A DNA stretch of 64,000 nt from Galbula dea (Eukaryota; Chordata; Aves; Piciformes; Galbulidae): positions 186,001 through 250,000 of the forward strand of contig VWZX01005703.1 of assembly GCA_013399015.1 (NCBI GenBank), written 5' to 3'. Shown piece after piece: positions 36,701 through 42,823 of the stretch (the stretch's first letter is position 1; each line of letters starts with the position of its first letter). The translations under genes and the position numbers were made by a program. The notes beneath the pieces are model-generated. The model saw nothing but the letters and a program-made list of their open reading frames with translations, ran no database searches and was not told where the DNA came from.

Positions 36701-39484
36701 GAAGCAGTCCCATGTGAGGCTGAGCATGTCCCTCATGAGCCTGGCTGTCATGGCACTAGGGGCTCCTTGCTGGGAGGAGTTGCAGGGGGAGGCTTCCTAG
36801 AAGACTGACAAACCAGTTGAGTTGATCCTCGTTTGAATTGCAGCTTCTCATCAGTTTGATCCTTCTCCCTGAGCTATTGGTGACATCCAGGCATTAAGGG
36901 CTGGAAAAGATCTATAGTGGTGGCAGAAGGTTGCACAGATAGACACCAGAGACCACACCTTTCCCTCTGCTAGCTGGGCCATTGAGAGCAAGTCTTGGCT
37001 CCATTCGGCACTTAATGGATTTTTATCTTGCTGTTTCTGCAGCAGAGTGGGGGGGTTTTTTTGAGCTGGAAGATAAGAGTGGACAGCAAATAGTCACTGT
37101 GGCATGATGGTTCCTAAGGCTGCTGATCCTTACAGCTGGGGTGTGTTGTTTCTTTGCACCAGGGCTCAATCAAGGACCAGTTAAAAGCTTACGGTGCTCT
37201 GACCGAGAACGTCACACGGAAGTACACCAGGCAGATCCTGCAGGGGGTCTTCTACTTGCACAGCAATATGATTGTCCACAGGGACATCAAAGGTGAGGAG
37301 AGAATACAGAGAGGCTTCTTACTTGTTTAGACTTGTTCAACCCAACCTCTTCCTGCTCAAATATAAAGTCCTCTACAAAGCATAGTGCTGGAATCTGGTG
37401 TTTAAAGTACTATTGCCCTTAACCTTCACCAACTTGAACCATGAGCATCTTGAACAAGCACCCAAAACCAGTATCTTATGCTGTCTTCCTACTTGGGAAG
37501 CCCAGATCAAGTACTCTTGAGAGGCATTACTGTTAATTGCCCTTCCCCATCTAAAAACCTGGTGTAAGATACCCAAGAATTGAGAGACCCTGACATTTGG
37601 AGAGTTCTGAGGCTCTGTTCTGCTGTCTTGTGGGTGAGGAGGATGTTCTGTCATCTCCCATTCACTGCTCACTTTTGGGAAGCCTGCTGAGTGAGGAGAT
37701 GGTGGTGGGAGTCAACCCTCTCAGTGCAGCTGCCTTAGAAGAGAGATTTTTTGTGATGCCGAGTTCAGGTCCACCAAGGCCCTTTGGGTTCCCTCATGTC
37801 CAGCTCTTTGCCCTTTCTACTCTCTTCCCTGTAGGCACTTCAGTTCAGGTTGTTGCTTCATTTCTTGGGTTTTTTGGTTCTGCTTTTCACCCCAGGTGCC
37901 AATATTTTGAGAGATTCTGCTGGAAATGTGAAACTTGGAGATTTTGGGGCCAGCAAACGCATCCAGACCATCTGCATGTCTGGGACTGGCATTAAATCTG
38001 TCACAGGAACACCATACTGGATGAGCCCAGAGGTTATCAGTGGAGAGGGCTATGGAAGGAAAGCTGATGTGTGGTAAGAAATACAGAGAAACCCCACCAC
38101 TGCCTCTTCAGTTGAACAGTCCCTTTGGGAAGTTGCAACAGCTATAGCTAGTGGATGGAAGACAGAGCAGTGCAGATGGAGGAAACAGCAGCCAAATGTT
38201 AGGATCAACTGTGCAGATACCCAGAGGGAGCATGTTCTAGCTGAAGATCCCAAAACAGGAGCACTCAGAATGACAGCTTGCTTTTGGAAGCTCTTATGTG
38301 TGAGAGTCATGTGCAGCTCAACCCCCTAGCTGCTTGTTAATTCTGGAAAGCAGGTTGATAGCAAAGTTTACTAAAAGAGTTGAGTTTTGATGAGTTTTGT
38401 TTAGCTAAACCCAGCTCAGAGGCTCTGTGGAGGGTCTTGTGTGGCCTCTTAAAATCTGCTGTGGGTTGTTTGCATGTGACTCAGGCATTAAAACAACCAA
38501 AATCACTGGCTGCTTGTGAATGTTTTGATCTGTGGAAGATGTCATCTAGAGGCTGAAAGGGTTGGAATAACAGTGCTAATCCAATAAATGAGGAGGAAGC
38601 ACTTGTCTTCATTGTGCTTTCTGTTGGGTGCCCAGCCAAGTAGGTTCTACAAAAACTACTCCCTCCATCAAAGCACTGCTGAGGGTAAACCTAAGGGAGG
38701 CCTTAGCAGGCAACCATGCATCCTGCACCACCTGCTCTGCAGGTGGGAGGGAAATGTGGTTCAATTTTTTAGGAGCAACTATGAATGGAGGTGGCAGAGA
38801 GAGGGTCCCTGCTGAGCTACAGACTCCTCAGCAAGCCCAGGGGAACCTCTCAGGCTCTTTGCTGCTCATCTGATGTGCTCCTTCTCAGATGCATGTCAGA
38901 GATGAAGCTGGATGTAGGCAAAGGTGTTCCATTCTGGCTCAGCTCATGCCTGCATCTCCCTTCAGAGATTGCTCTGATCTCTCACATGCTTTTATGAAAC
39001 TTAATATCTGCCAGTTAATGTAGGCAGAAAAGCCACCAGCTTTAGGGCAAGGCTTGCAAGGGGGAATGCAGAGCCCAGTGCTAAGGACCTGTGTGAACAG
39101 TGAGCTTCAGGAAACCGCTCGTACCAGAGGCATGTGCCCATCTCATGCGGGTTTGCTCGTCACGCAGGAGCAATCCTAGAGCCGTTAGACTTCAGAAGCC
39201 ACCACCCCAGTCCCTTCACCACTGTCTCACCCTTGTGTGCTTGCCGTTGTTGCAGGAGCGTGGCCTGCACCGTGGTGGAGATGCTGACGGAGAAGCCGCC
39301 GTGGGCAGAGTTCGAAGCCATGGCAGCTATTTTTAAGATCGCCACCCAGCCGACCAACCCCCAGCTCCCCGACTGCGTCTCCAACTGCTGCCGCAACTTC
39401 CTCAAGCAGATCTTCGTGGAGGAGAAGCGGAGGCCCACGGCTGAGGACCTGCTGAGACACCCCTTTGTCAACTGTGGGCTCTGA
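628..39484 (+). CDS. MAP3K3-like: MEKK2/MEKK3-family MAP kinase kinase kinase (15 coding exons, 5' partial)
   Basis: Serine/threonine kinase at the top of a MAPK cascade. MAP3K2 and MAP3K3 activate MEK5-ERK5 through PB1-PB1 pairing, and also JNK/p38 MAP2Ks, in the cytoplasm. Exons: 628-737, 10594-10634, 11629-11728, 17061-17174, 18709-18820, 24631-24764, 27483-27556, 29775-29842, 31753-31845, 32638-32832, 33685-33833, 34388-34519, 37163-37292, 37896-38073, 39256-39484. All junctions are GT..AG and phases are continuous. The first exon must supply ATGG upstream, giving 620 residues (human MAP3K2 619, MAP3K3 626). Layout: N-terminal helix 1-18, PB1 about 40-120, Ser/Pro linker 125-350, kinase 356-615 with glycine loop 363-368, Lys385, HRD 481-483, DFG 501-503, and activation-loop Ser520/Thr524 matching MEKK3 Ser526/Thr530. 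The kinase domain is closer to MAP3K2; the N-terminus and SPPPG/SINSEGEF region are closer to MAP3K3. Family is certain; which paralogue is not. Confidence 0.95.
1213..1342 (-). mobile_element. CR1 LINE 3'-end fragment
   Basis: Begins GAATCACAGAAGGTTAGGGG, followed by TTGGAAGAAACCTC and TAGTCCAACCCCCTGGCAGAGCAG, the reverse complement of the conserved avian CR1 3' end. 5'-truncated and diverged, inside intron 2. Confidence 0.85.
5570..5670 (+). repeat. CORE-SINE/MIR-like ancient fragment
   Basis: ATTGCCCCTGTTTTACACAG, then GCAGAAACTGAGGCAAAG and TTAAGTACTCGAAG follow the order of the MIR/CORE-SINE 3' region (CCCCATTTTACAGATGAG, AAACTGAGGC, GTTAAGTGAC...). Diverged; assigned by eye. Confidence 0.55.
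7002..7352 (-). mobile_element. CR1 LINE 3'-end fragment (about 350 bases)
   Basis: The longest CR1 piece in the window: GAATCACAGAGTGGTTTGGG, then TTGGAAGGACCTTTAAAG, a GCATCCACAGCTTCTCTGGG segment and TATCCAACCTAAATCTAGCC. Minus orientation, 5'-truncated, no intact reverse transcriptase frame. Confidence 0.92.
10594..10634 (+). CDS. MAP3K3-like: MEKK2/3-like coding exon 3: start of PB1 domain
   Basis: A 41-base exon encoding RNVRIKFEYEGEK plus two bases of Arg52, the first strand of the PB1 domain with its basic residues. The acceptor is a tandem tttcagCAG: splicing after position 10590 instead of 10593 adds one in-frame Gln. The shorter form aligns without a gap to human MAP3K3. Donor aaag/GTATGT. 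Confidence 0.92.
11629..11728 (+). CDS. MAP3K3-like: MEKK2/3-like coding exon 4: PB1 core
   Basis: Acceptor tgtacag, donor gag/GTACTC. It encodes residues 53-85, IIQFPRPVRFKEVVQKV onward through MDLVCVNNE. The pattern matches the MAP3K2/3 PB1 domain (FxRPVK..., FGQ.MDL, NNE). It ends phase 0. Confidence 0.95.
14017..14068 (-). repeat. MIR-like ancient fragment
   Basis: TGTGACCTTGAGCAGAACAC, then TGAATCTTGCTGTGCC and AGTTACC parallel the MIR order TGTGACCTTGGGCAAGTCAC, TTAACCTCTCTGTGCC, AGTTTCC. Confidence 0.4.
15260..15470 (+). mobile_element. CR1 LINE 3'-end fragment
   Basis: Plus orientation: CCCTGGAACAGGCTGCCTAG, then CATCCCTGGAGGGATTTAAA and AGATGTGGCACTGAGGGA. It ends in GTGAATCTGTGAGTCTATG, a decayed form of the short CR1 terminal repeat. 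Confidence 0.88.
15508..15560 (-). repeat. MIR-like ancient fragment
   Basis: GGGCTCAGTTCCCTGTCTGT followed by AAAATGGGGACAAAAGGTAA matches the CAGTTTCCCCATCTGTAAAATGGGG signature of MIR/CORE-SINEs read on the minus strand. Confidence 0.45.
17061..17174 (+). CDS. MAP3K3-like: MEKK2/3-like coding exon 5: PB1 C-terminal half
   Basis: Acceptor cccttccag, donor aat/GTGAGT. It encodes residues 86-123: LLIPLKSQEDLDKAMEHLEL followed by the SLKSLRILV strand. The SQEDLDKA motif is the acidic loop and helix typical of MAP3K2/3 PB1 domains. Phase 0 at both ends. Confidence 0.95.
18709..18820 (+). CDS. MAP3K3-like: MEKK2/3-like coding exon 6: linker after PB1
   Basis: Encodes residues 124-160 (NNSKQHEMRISRSMGDIMGS and on), a variable linker only loosely like MAP3K3. 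Two in-frame acceptors lie 9 bases apart (after 18708 and after 18717); the downstream one would drop Leu-Leu-Gln. Donor acag/GTGAGT ends phase 1 with G of Gly161. Confidence 0.85.
18821..24630 (+). other. Intron 6 of the MEKK2/3-like gene (5.8 kb)
   Basis: Holds a short CR1 end at about 21702-21730, an intronic AATAAA at 21979, and an exon-like 38-base stretch at 22979-23016 that does not fit the reading frame. No further gene recognised. Confidence 0.75.
21702..21730 (-). mobile_element. Very short CR1 3'-end remnant
   Basis: CGCACAGAATCACAGAATAT is the terminal repeat of CR1 in minus orientation. Only about 30 bases are recognisable. Confidence 0.5.
24631..24764 (+). CDS. MAP3K3-like: MEKK2/3-like coding exon 7: RSSPPPG and SINSEGEFIPE motifs
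   Basis: Acceptor gtcctag, donor aat/GTAAGT. It encodes residues 161-205, including GRSSPPPGSVPEEQQQIARQ and GSYTSINSEGEFIPET, a hallmark block shared by MAP3K2 and MAP3K3. RQGSYTS and FIPET are closer to MAP3K3. Confidence 0.95.
24765..27482 (+). other. Intron 7 of the MEKK2/3-like gene (2.7 kb)
   Basis: Contains a short TG run near 25880 and a strong acceptor-like pyrimidine tract ending at 27177 with no in-frame exon behind it. No gene or clear repeat otherwise. Confidence 0.75.
27483..27556 (+). CDS. MAP3K3-like: MEKK2/3-like coding exon 8: SLSGSCQSLDRS motif
   Basis: Acceptor cactgtcag, donor ggacag/GTGAGT. It encodes MLEAFISPDESLSGSCQSLD and then RSVD. The SGSCQSLDRS string is the MAP3K3 form of a motif that MAP3K2 has as SGSCPSLD. 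A CR1 fragment starts about 30 bases downstream in the intron. Confidence 0.93.
27584..27758 (+). mobile_element. CR1 LINE 3'-end fragment next to a coding exon
   Basis: Plus orientation: GGTTGCCCAGGGAGGCTGTG, GTTGGAACTAGATGTTCTTT and AAGGTCCCTTCCAACCTGAA, ending near AGTCTGTG. It starts about 30 bases after the donor site of the kinase gene's exon 8. Confidence 0.9.
29079..29150 (+). repeat. MIR-like ancient fragment
   Basis: GCTACTATGCCCATTTTGTT, then AGAGTAGAAAAG and CAACCTGCCCAGATCACCC resemble the MIR 3' region (TACTATCCCCATTTTACAGA ... ACTTGCCCAAGGTCACAC). Confidence 0.4.
29775..29842 (+). CDS. MAP3K3-like: MEKK2/3-like coding exon 9: divergent linker
   Basis: Identified by splice sites (ttttgcag acceptor, gg/GTAAGT donor), phase (2 in, 1 out), and its place between two recognisable exons. 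It encodes residues 230-252, SPPF followed by TQTPVPGRKAHPKDSLDCM. The conserved RAQS(F/Y)PDN stretch of MAP3K2 and MAP3K3 expected here is not recognisable. This is the least certain exon. Confidence 0.75.
31753..31845 (+). CDS. MAP3K3-like: MEKK2/3-like coding exon 10: FGKGGT motif
   Basis: Acceptor ctgtcag, donor gacg/GTAAGA. It encodes FDIPFCERFGKGGTFPRQYH and then LSQSRKDYSD. It matches the FGKGGTYPRRYHVS block of MAP3K2 and the related MAP3K3 block. Confidence 0.94.
32638..32832 (+). CDS. MAP3K3-like: MEKK2/3-like coding exon 11: linker before the kinase
   Basis: Acceptor cctgcag, donor aact/GTAAGT. It encodes GRRTFPR, then ENLFQLVPSSRTKSFNG like MAP3K3 (GNLFTLVPSSRS), then a divergent tail with a Trp-Trp pair and TSPTKARN. 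It ends phase 1 and joins the next exon as Ser349. Confidence 0.9.
33685..33833 (+). CDS. MAP3K3-like: MEKK2/3-like coding exon 12: kinase N-lobe, glycine loop and ATP lysine
   Basis: The acceptor catgtag is chosen because it restores the frame; the nearby ctgcag seven bases on would shift it. It encodes NWRLGKLLGRGAFGEVYLCY, DADTGRELSVKQV and FDPDSQETSK. Gly363-Gly368 form the nucleotide loop and Lys385 is the ATP lysine. The usual Ala of the AxK motif is Ser383. Confidence 0.95.
34388..34519 (+). CDS. MAP3K3-like: MEKK2/3-like coding exon 13: alpha-C helix and hinge
   Basis: Acceptor gttgcag, donor ggg/GTAAGT, phase 0 at both ends. It encodes EVNALECEIQLLKTLRHDRI, VQYYGCLRDPEEKKLSIF and VEYMPG: the alpha-C helix, strands 4-5 and hinge of the kinase, nearly identical to MAP3K2. 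Confidence 0.97.
34520..37162 (+). other. Intron 13 of the MEKK2/3-like gene (2.6 kb)
   Basis: No coding sequence recognised. A short stretch at about 35346-35385 (aaggtcagaagggact and following) resembles very old sauropsid CR1-type ends. The remainder is unremarkable. Confidence 0.7.
37163..37292 (+). CDS. MAP3K3-like: MEKK2/3-like coding exon 14: HRD catalytic motif
   Basis: Acceptor gcaccag, donor caaag/GTGAGG. It encodes GSIKDQLKAYGALTENVTRK, YTRQILQGVFYLHSNMIV and then HRDIK. The catalytic Asp is residue 483 and Lys485 is intact. Confidence 0.97.
37896..38073 (+). CDS. MAP3K3-like: MEKK2/3-like coding exon 15: DFG, activation loop, APE-equivalent
   Basis: Acceptor caccccag, donor gtg/GTAAGA inside Trp545. 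It encodes ANILRDSAGNVKLGDFGASK, then RIQTICMSGTGIKSVTGT and PYWMSPEVISGEGYGRKADV. Asp501-Phe-Gly is intact. Ser520 and Thr524 occupy the regulatory activation-loop positions of MEKK2/3, and SPE replaces APE as in the family. Confidence 0.97.
39256..39484 (+). CDS. MAP3K3-like: MEKK2/3-like terminal coding exon 16: kinase C-lobe and stop
   Basis: Acceptor tgttgcag. It encodes SVACTVVEMLTEKPPWAEFE, AMAAIFKIATQPTNPQLP and the end of the C-lobe, finishing with HPFVNCGL and a TGA at 39482-39484. The exon is clearly richer in GC and CpG than the other exons of this gene. The first two-thirds are MAP3K2-like; the last helix is divergent from both paralogues. Confidence 0.97.
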
Positions 39485-40176
39485 GCCCCTGGCAGAGGGG
39501 ATGGGGAAACGCTGGCGGGAGGAGGGCGGCCACCAGACCTTGCAGCCTTTTGTGCTCTCCGGTTCAGCCCCACCCCTCACCCCGGGCTGTTCCTGGCAGT
39601 GGCCCTGCAGGTCCCTTCTTGCTCGTTGCTGGCTCGGCACTTGCCCTGTCGTTGGATTTCCAAGCTGTGCTCGGGACTGTCGGCACTGGGAATGCAGAGC
39701 GAGGGATTTTTCTGGACTATGCTGGTGCTGACCTTGGACCAAGTAACCTCCTTGCCACCAGCAATACCAGGGTCATCCCTCCTCACCGTGTTACTTCTCT
39801 TAAGGAAAGTGTGGCACGTGAGATCTGCCCCCCCTCCCCTACCCCCAGCGTGACAGCGATGCTGGCACCATCCCTGGGACCGGCAGAGGAGTAAGGTGCT
39901 CCGTGGCAATCACTACCTTTTGCAGGGGAACAATCAGGGACTCCAACCGTGCTGGAGGAGATGATCCTCAGACCGCAGAGTCAGGGGGACCTGGGTATTC
40001 CAGTTCACAAGAGGACCAAACCCTCCTGGAGGTCGTCTGTCCAGCCAGCATCTCCAGTGGGGCAGCAATTCATACTGTTCTGTGCCTTAAGCAGTTACAA
40101 TCAAGGAGTGATGCTCGAATCGGCACAAAGCACGGAGTCAGAAGCCATGATGCAGCAGCTGTGTCGACTTCGCCCC

Positions 40177-40213
<37 letters not shown>
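40177..40213. repeat. TG dinucleotide microsatellite
   Basis: About 18 TG units with one TTTG interruption, in the 3' UTR of the MEKK2/3-like gene. Likely to be polymorphic. Confidence 0.95.
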
Positions 40214-40915
40214 CCAAGGGTGTGTGCAAGTCGTGGCAGAAGGGATCTTCTTGGGGTGCAGGAGGTCTCTGTGGGGTACACCCGCAGACGGATGCCTGGG
40301 ACCTCTGCCACAGGCTGTTCAGAGAGATGTTTAGATGCTGTCCGTGCCGGCAGTGGGCAGGGCTGAGCAGTTGATGCTGGGAACCACCAGGGTGGGAGCT
40401 GGAGGCGATCTTGGTGAGGGCAGCTCTCTGCTTGTAGCCAAAGCCCTGCTAACCTGTGTTCATGTTGCTGCACTGGGGCTGGAAGGATGCCAGTGTGTTT
40501 TGGAAGCCCAACGGGTCTCTGTAAAATCCAAGAGTGTGCCTAAAATTAGGCAGAGAGGACCGGCATCTGGTGGATCTGGCCTGCCAAAGGCTGAGTGCCT
40601 TCTCCGTGCCTCCTGGGACCAGCCCCTGGTGAAGAGAAGGGAGATGTCACCTCTGTGGTGGTGCCCAGGGGAGCAGCTGCAGGACCATGAAGCCTTTGGA
40701 CCAGGAGAGCAGAGCTGTGTCAGTCAAGGACAGCTGGAAGCAGATTTCTTCCTGCCGTGTATTTGTCAAGTTGTAAGAGAAAATGGGCCAGTTGAAAGCA
40801 GAGTTTGGGCTACAGCCTCTTTGACCAGCAGCAGCCTGCTGGAAAACCTGGGCAGGGAGTATGGACAGAGTCCCTGGAAGCTAAGTAATTAATCAGATCT
40901 TGGTTATTTCGGACA

Positions 40916-40921
40916 AATAAA
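40916..40921 (+). promoter_or_regulatory. AATAAA poly(A) signal of the MEKK2/3-like gene
   Basis: Canonical hexamer in an A/T-rich local context 1.4 kb after the stop codon, with no other AATAAA noticed between the stop and here. Confidence 0.6.
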
Positions 40922-40940
40922 TTGCACCATCTCACCTCCC

Positions 40941-42529
40941 CCTTCCCTGCTGCATTAGCTATTTCCATGTGGCCCAGCAAAGGGTTAAATAAGCAGTTAT
41001 GGGAGGTTGCCATCTTAATACCATGTTTAATTGCCAATGAGAAGTGTTGCTTGGAATGAAGAGGAAATGGAGAAATTCATTGTTCATGTGACTTAACATA
41101 TCCTTGAATTCTTCCACATGGAACAGATCAAGACTCAACTGCTGTAGTGGCAGTAGAAGCATTTCCTTGTCTCCAGCTCTAGCAAAAATCAGAGCTATTT
41201 CAGTTTAAAAAACATAAAGCACTGTCAGTGTTAAGGCAAATTAAAACAAATAGCTAAAAGGATTCCCTATAAACTTGCCTGCAAAGCTGCAGAGGCCAGT
41301 AATTGCCCAGGCTGGGCTCTGGTGGAGCTGGGGGACAGCCCCAGGGGTTTGTGTGAGTCGACCACGTGGGGATGGGCAGCTCCTGGGTGGGGAGGGGGTT
41401 AAAGTTATCTCCTTTATCCAAGGGGGAATGAAGAATTTTATTCTGTGAATAGGACCAAATCCATCAGTTTGTTCAGTAATATGGGATGGATGGAAAAAAA
41501 ACCCCACAAGATAAAAGGAATTGGTGTTGGCTGGGAAGAGTTTTCTCAGAAGAAGGTAACAAAATGTGTCTTCATCAAAGCTAAAAAAAAAAACTAAGAA
41601 AACATTTTTGAGCTGTTTTCTCCTCTTTCATTGAATCTGTTTGGGTTTGATTTTCTCAGCCCTTCACTGGTGGGTGGATGCTTTCCTTCTTTCCAAAGCT
41701 TTGAGAGAAAATGGGGTTCCTGGGCTGGGGCTGCCCCAAAACGTTCCCAGGGCTCCCTCAAACTGCCCCAGTCCTTTTGTGGGTGGATGTGGCTGCTGTG
41801 TGGGTGTCTGTGGGCATGTGTGGGTGCATGTGTGGCACACGTGTGTGGGCTCCTGTCTGTGTGCGTCTCACTCCTCAGGTGCCTTTGCCTTTTCATCTTT
41901 TAAAACCCTTGCAGTGTTCTGATGTACAGAATGAAACTAGGAAAAGAGAATGTAATATTATGCCATGTAAAGTCGTTTTTTGTTTGTTTGGCTGGTTTTA
42001 GTTGTATTTTATTTTGCCTGTAGCAGGCCCACTGCCTTTCCCACACACTGCATCCTCCTGTATCCAGTGAGGAATGGTTTTTCTCATGGGGGAAGGCTGA
42101 AGCAAGAACACATCACCTGTCCCTTCCCAGCAGGACAGTTCCCAGCTGTGTGTGAACAAGGGACACCTGCTGGCCCAGCATGACCATCCCAGGTGGCAGC
42201 AGGGCTGGAGGGGTGACAGGACAGGGATATGGAGCTGGTGGTTTGTGGACTTTCCTCAGTGATAAACCTGGGCAGTTCTCAGCCTCTGTGGCTTTGCGTG
42301 TCCCTTTTGTCCTGGTGTCCTGTAACACACGGGGCTTTGTTTTAAAACTTCCTTAATTTTCCTTCTTTTCTTTATTTGTATCTATTCTTCCCTCCCTTTC
42401 TTGTCCCGGTTCTGTTTCCTTTTCTTTCCTTTTTTGATTCCTCTTTCGTTGTTTGGGGTTTTTTTTATCAATTTAATTTATTCTAAGCCACTTTCTTTTG
42501 CCTGTTTTTTCGCTACCTGTTGCAGCTTT
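40941..42529. other. Intergenic region between the MEKK2/3-like gene and ACAA1
   Basis: About 1.6 kb, A/T-rich, with a GT-rich imperfect repeat near 41790-41870 and T-rich tracts near 42390-42480. No exons on either strand, and in particular no TIR or death-domain coding sequence of the kind MYD88 would show. It ends at the ACAA1 CpG island. Confidence 0.7.
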
Positions 42530-42615
42530 CCCTCCTTGCCGCGGGGTTCCCTCTGGGGCGGGGCCATGCCCATATCCTCCCTGCCCGGGGGCGTTCCCGC
42601 CTTCGGGGGCGGTGA

Positions 42616-42627
42616 CAACATGGCGGC
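42616..42627 (+). promoter_or_regulatory. TISU / YY1-type element over the ACAA1 start codon
   Basis: CAACATGGCGGC is a perfect match to the TISU consensus SAASATGGCGGC, which also contains the YY1 core AAnATGGCGGC. TISU elements are known to direct cap-dependent initiation without scanning on mRNAs with very short 5' UTRs, and bind YY1 at the DNA level. It supports transcription starting close upstream and translation from the ATG at 42620. Confidence 0.7.
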
Positions 42628-42823
42628 GGGGCCTGGCGGGAGGATGCGGAGGGTGCAGCTGGTACTGGGACACCTCACCGGGTTCCCTCAGGGCACCGGG
42701 ATTCGGGCCTTGCCGTGCGGGAGCCGCGCCGGGGGCTTTCCGCGGACCGCCAGCCCCGACGATGTGGTGGTGGTGCACGGCCGGAGAACTGCCATCGGCC
42801 GCGCCAAGCGCGGCGGCTTCAAG
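42620..42823 (+). CDS. ACAA1: ACAA1 exon 1: PTS2 leader
   Basis: Encodes residues 1-68: an 8-residue extension (MAAGPGGR), then MRRVQLVLGHL, the PTS2 leader, and the start of the thiolase fold (DVVVVHGRRTAIGRAKRGGF). The first ATG (42620) has a strong context (A at -3, G at +4); the second (42644) is moderate and aligns with the human start. Donor aag/GTACGG. Confidence 0.94.

Larger units (their letters stand above)
39485..40940 (+). other. MAP3K3-like: 3' UTR of the MEKK2/3-like gene
   Basis: The sequence after the TGA has no splice-supported coding sequence on either strand. It contains a TG microsatellite at about 40177-40213 and reaches an AATAAA at 40916-40921. Overlapping reading frames here show no family resemblance. 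The cleavage site is inferred to lie 15-25 bases after the signal. Confidence 0.65.

Noticed and set aside
39227..39909. Long minus-strand open frames (up to 171 codons) over the last kinase exon
   Set aside because: They are shadows of the GC-rich plus-strand exon and 3' UTR, with no similarity or splice sites of their own.
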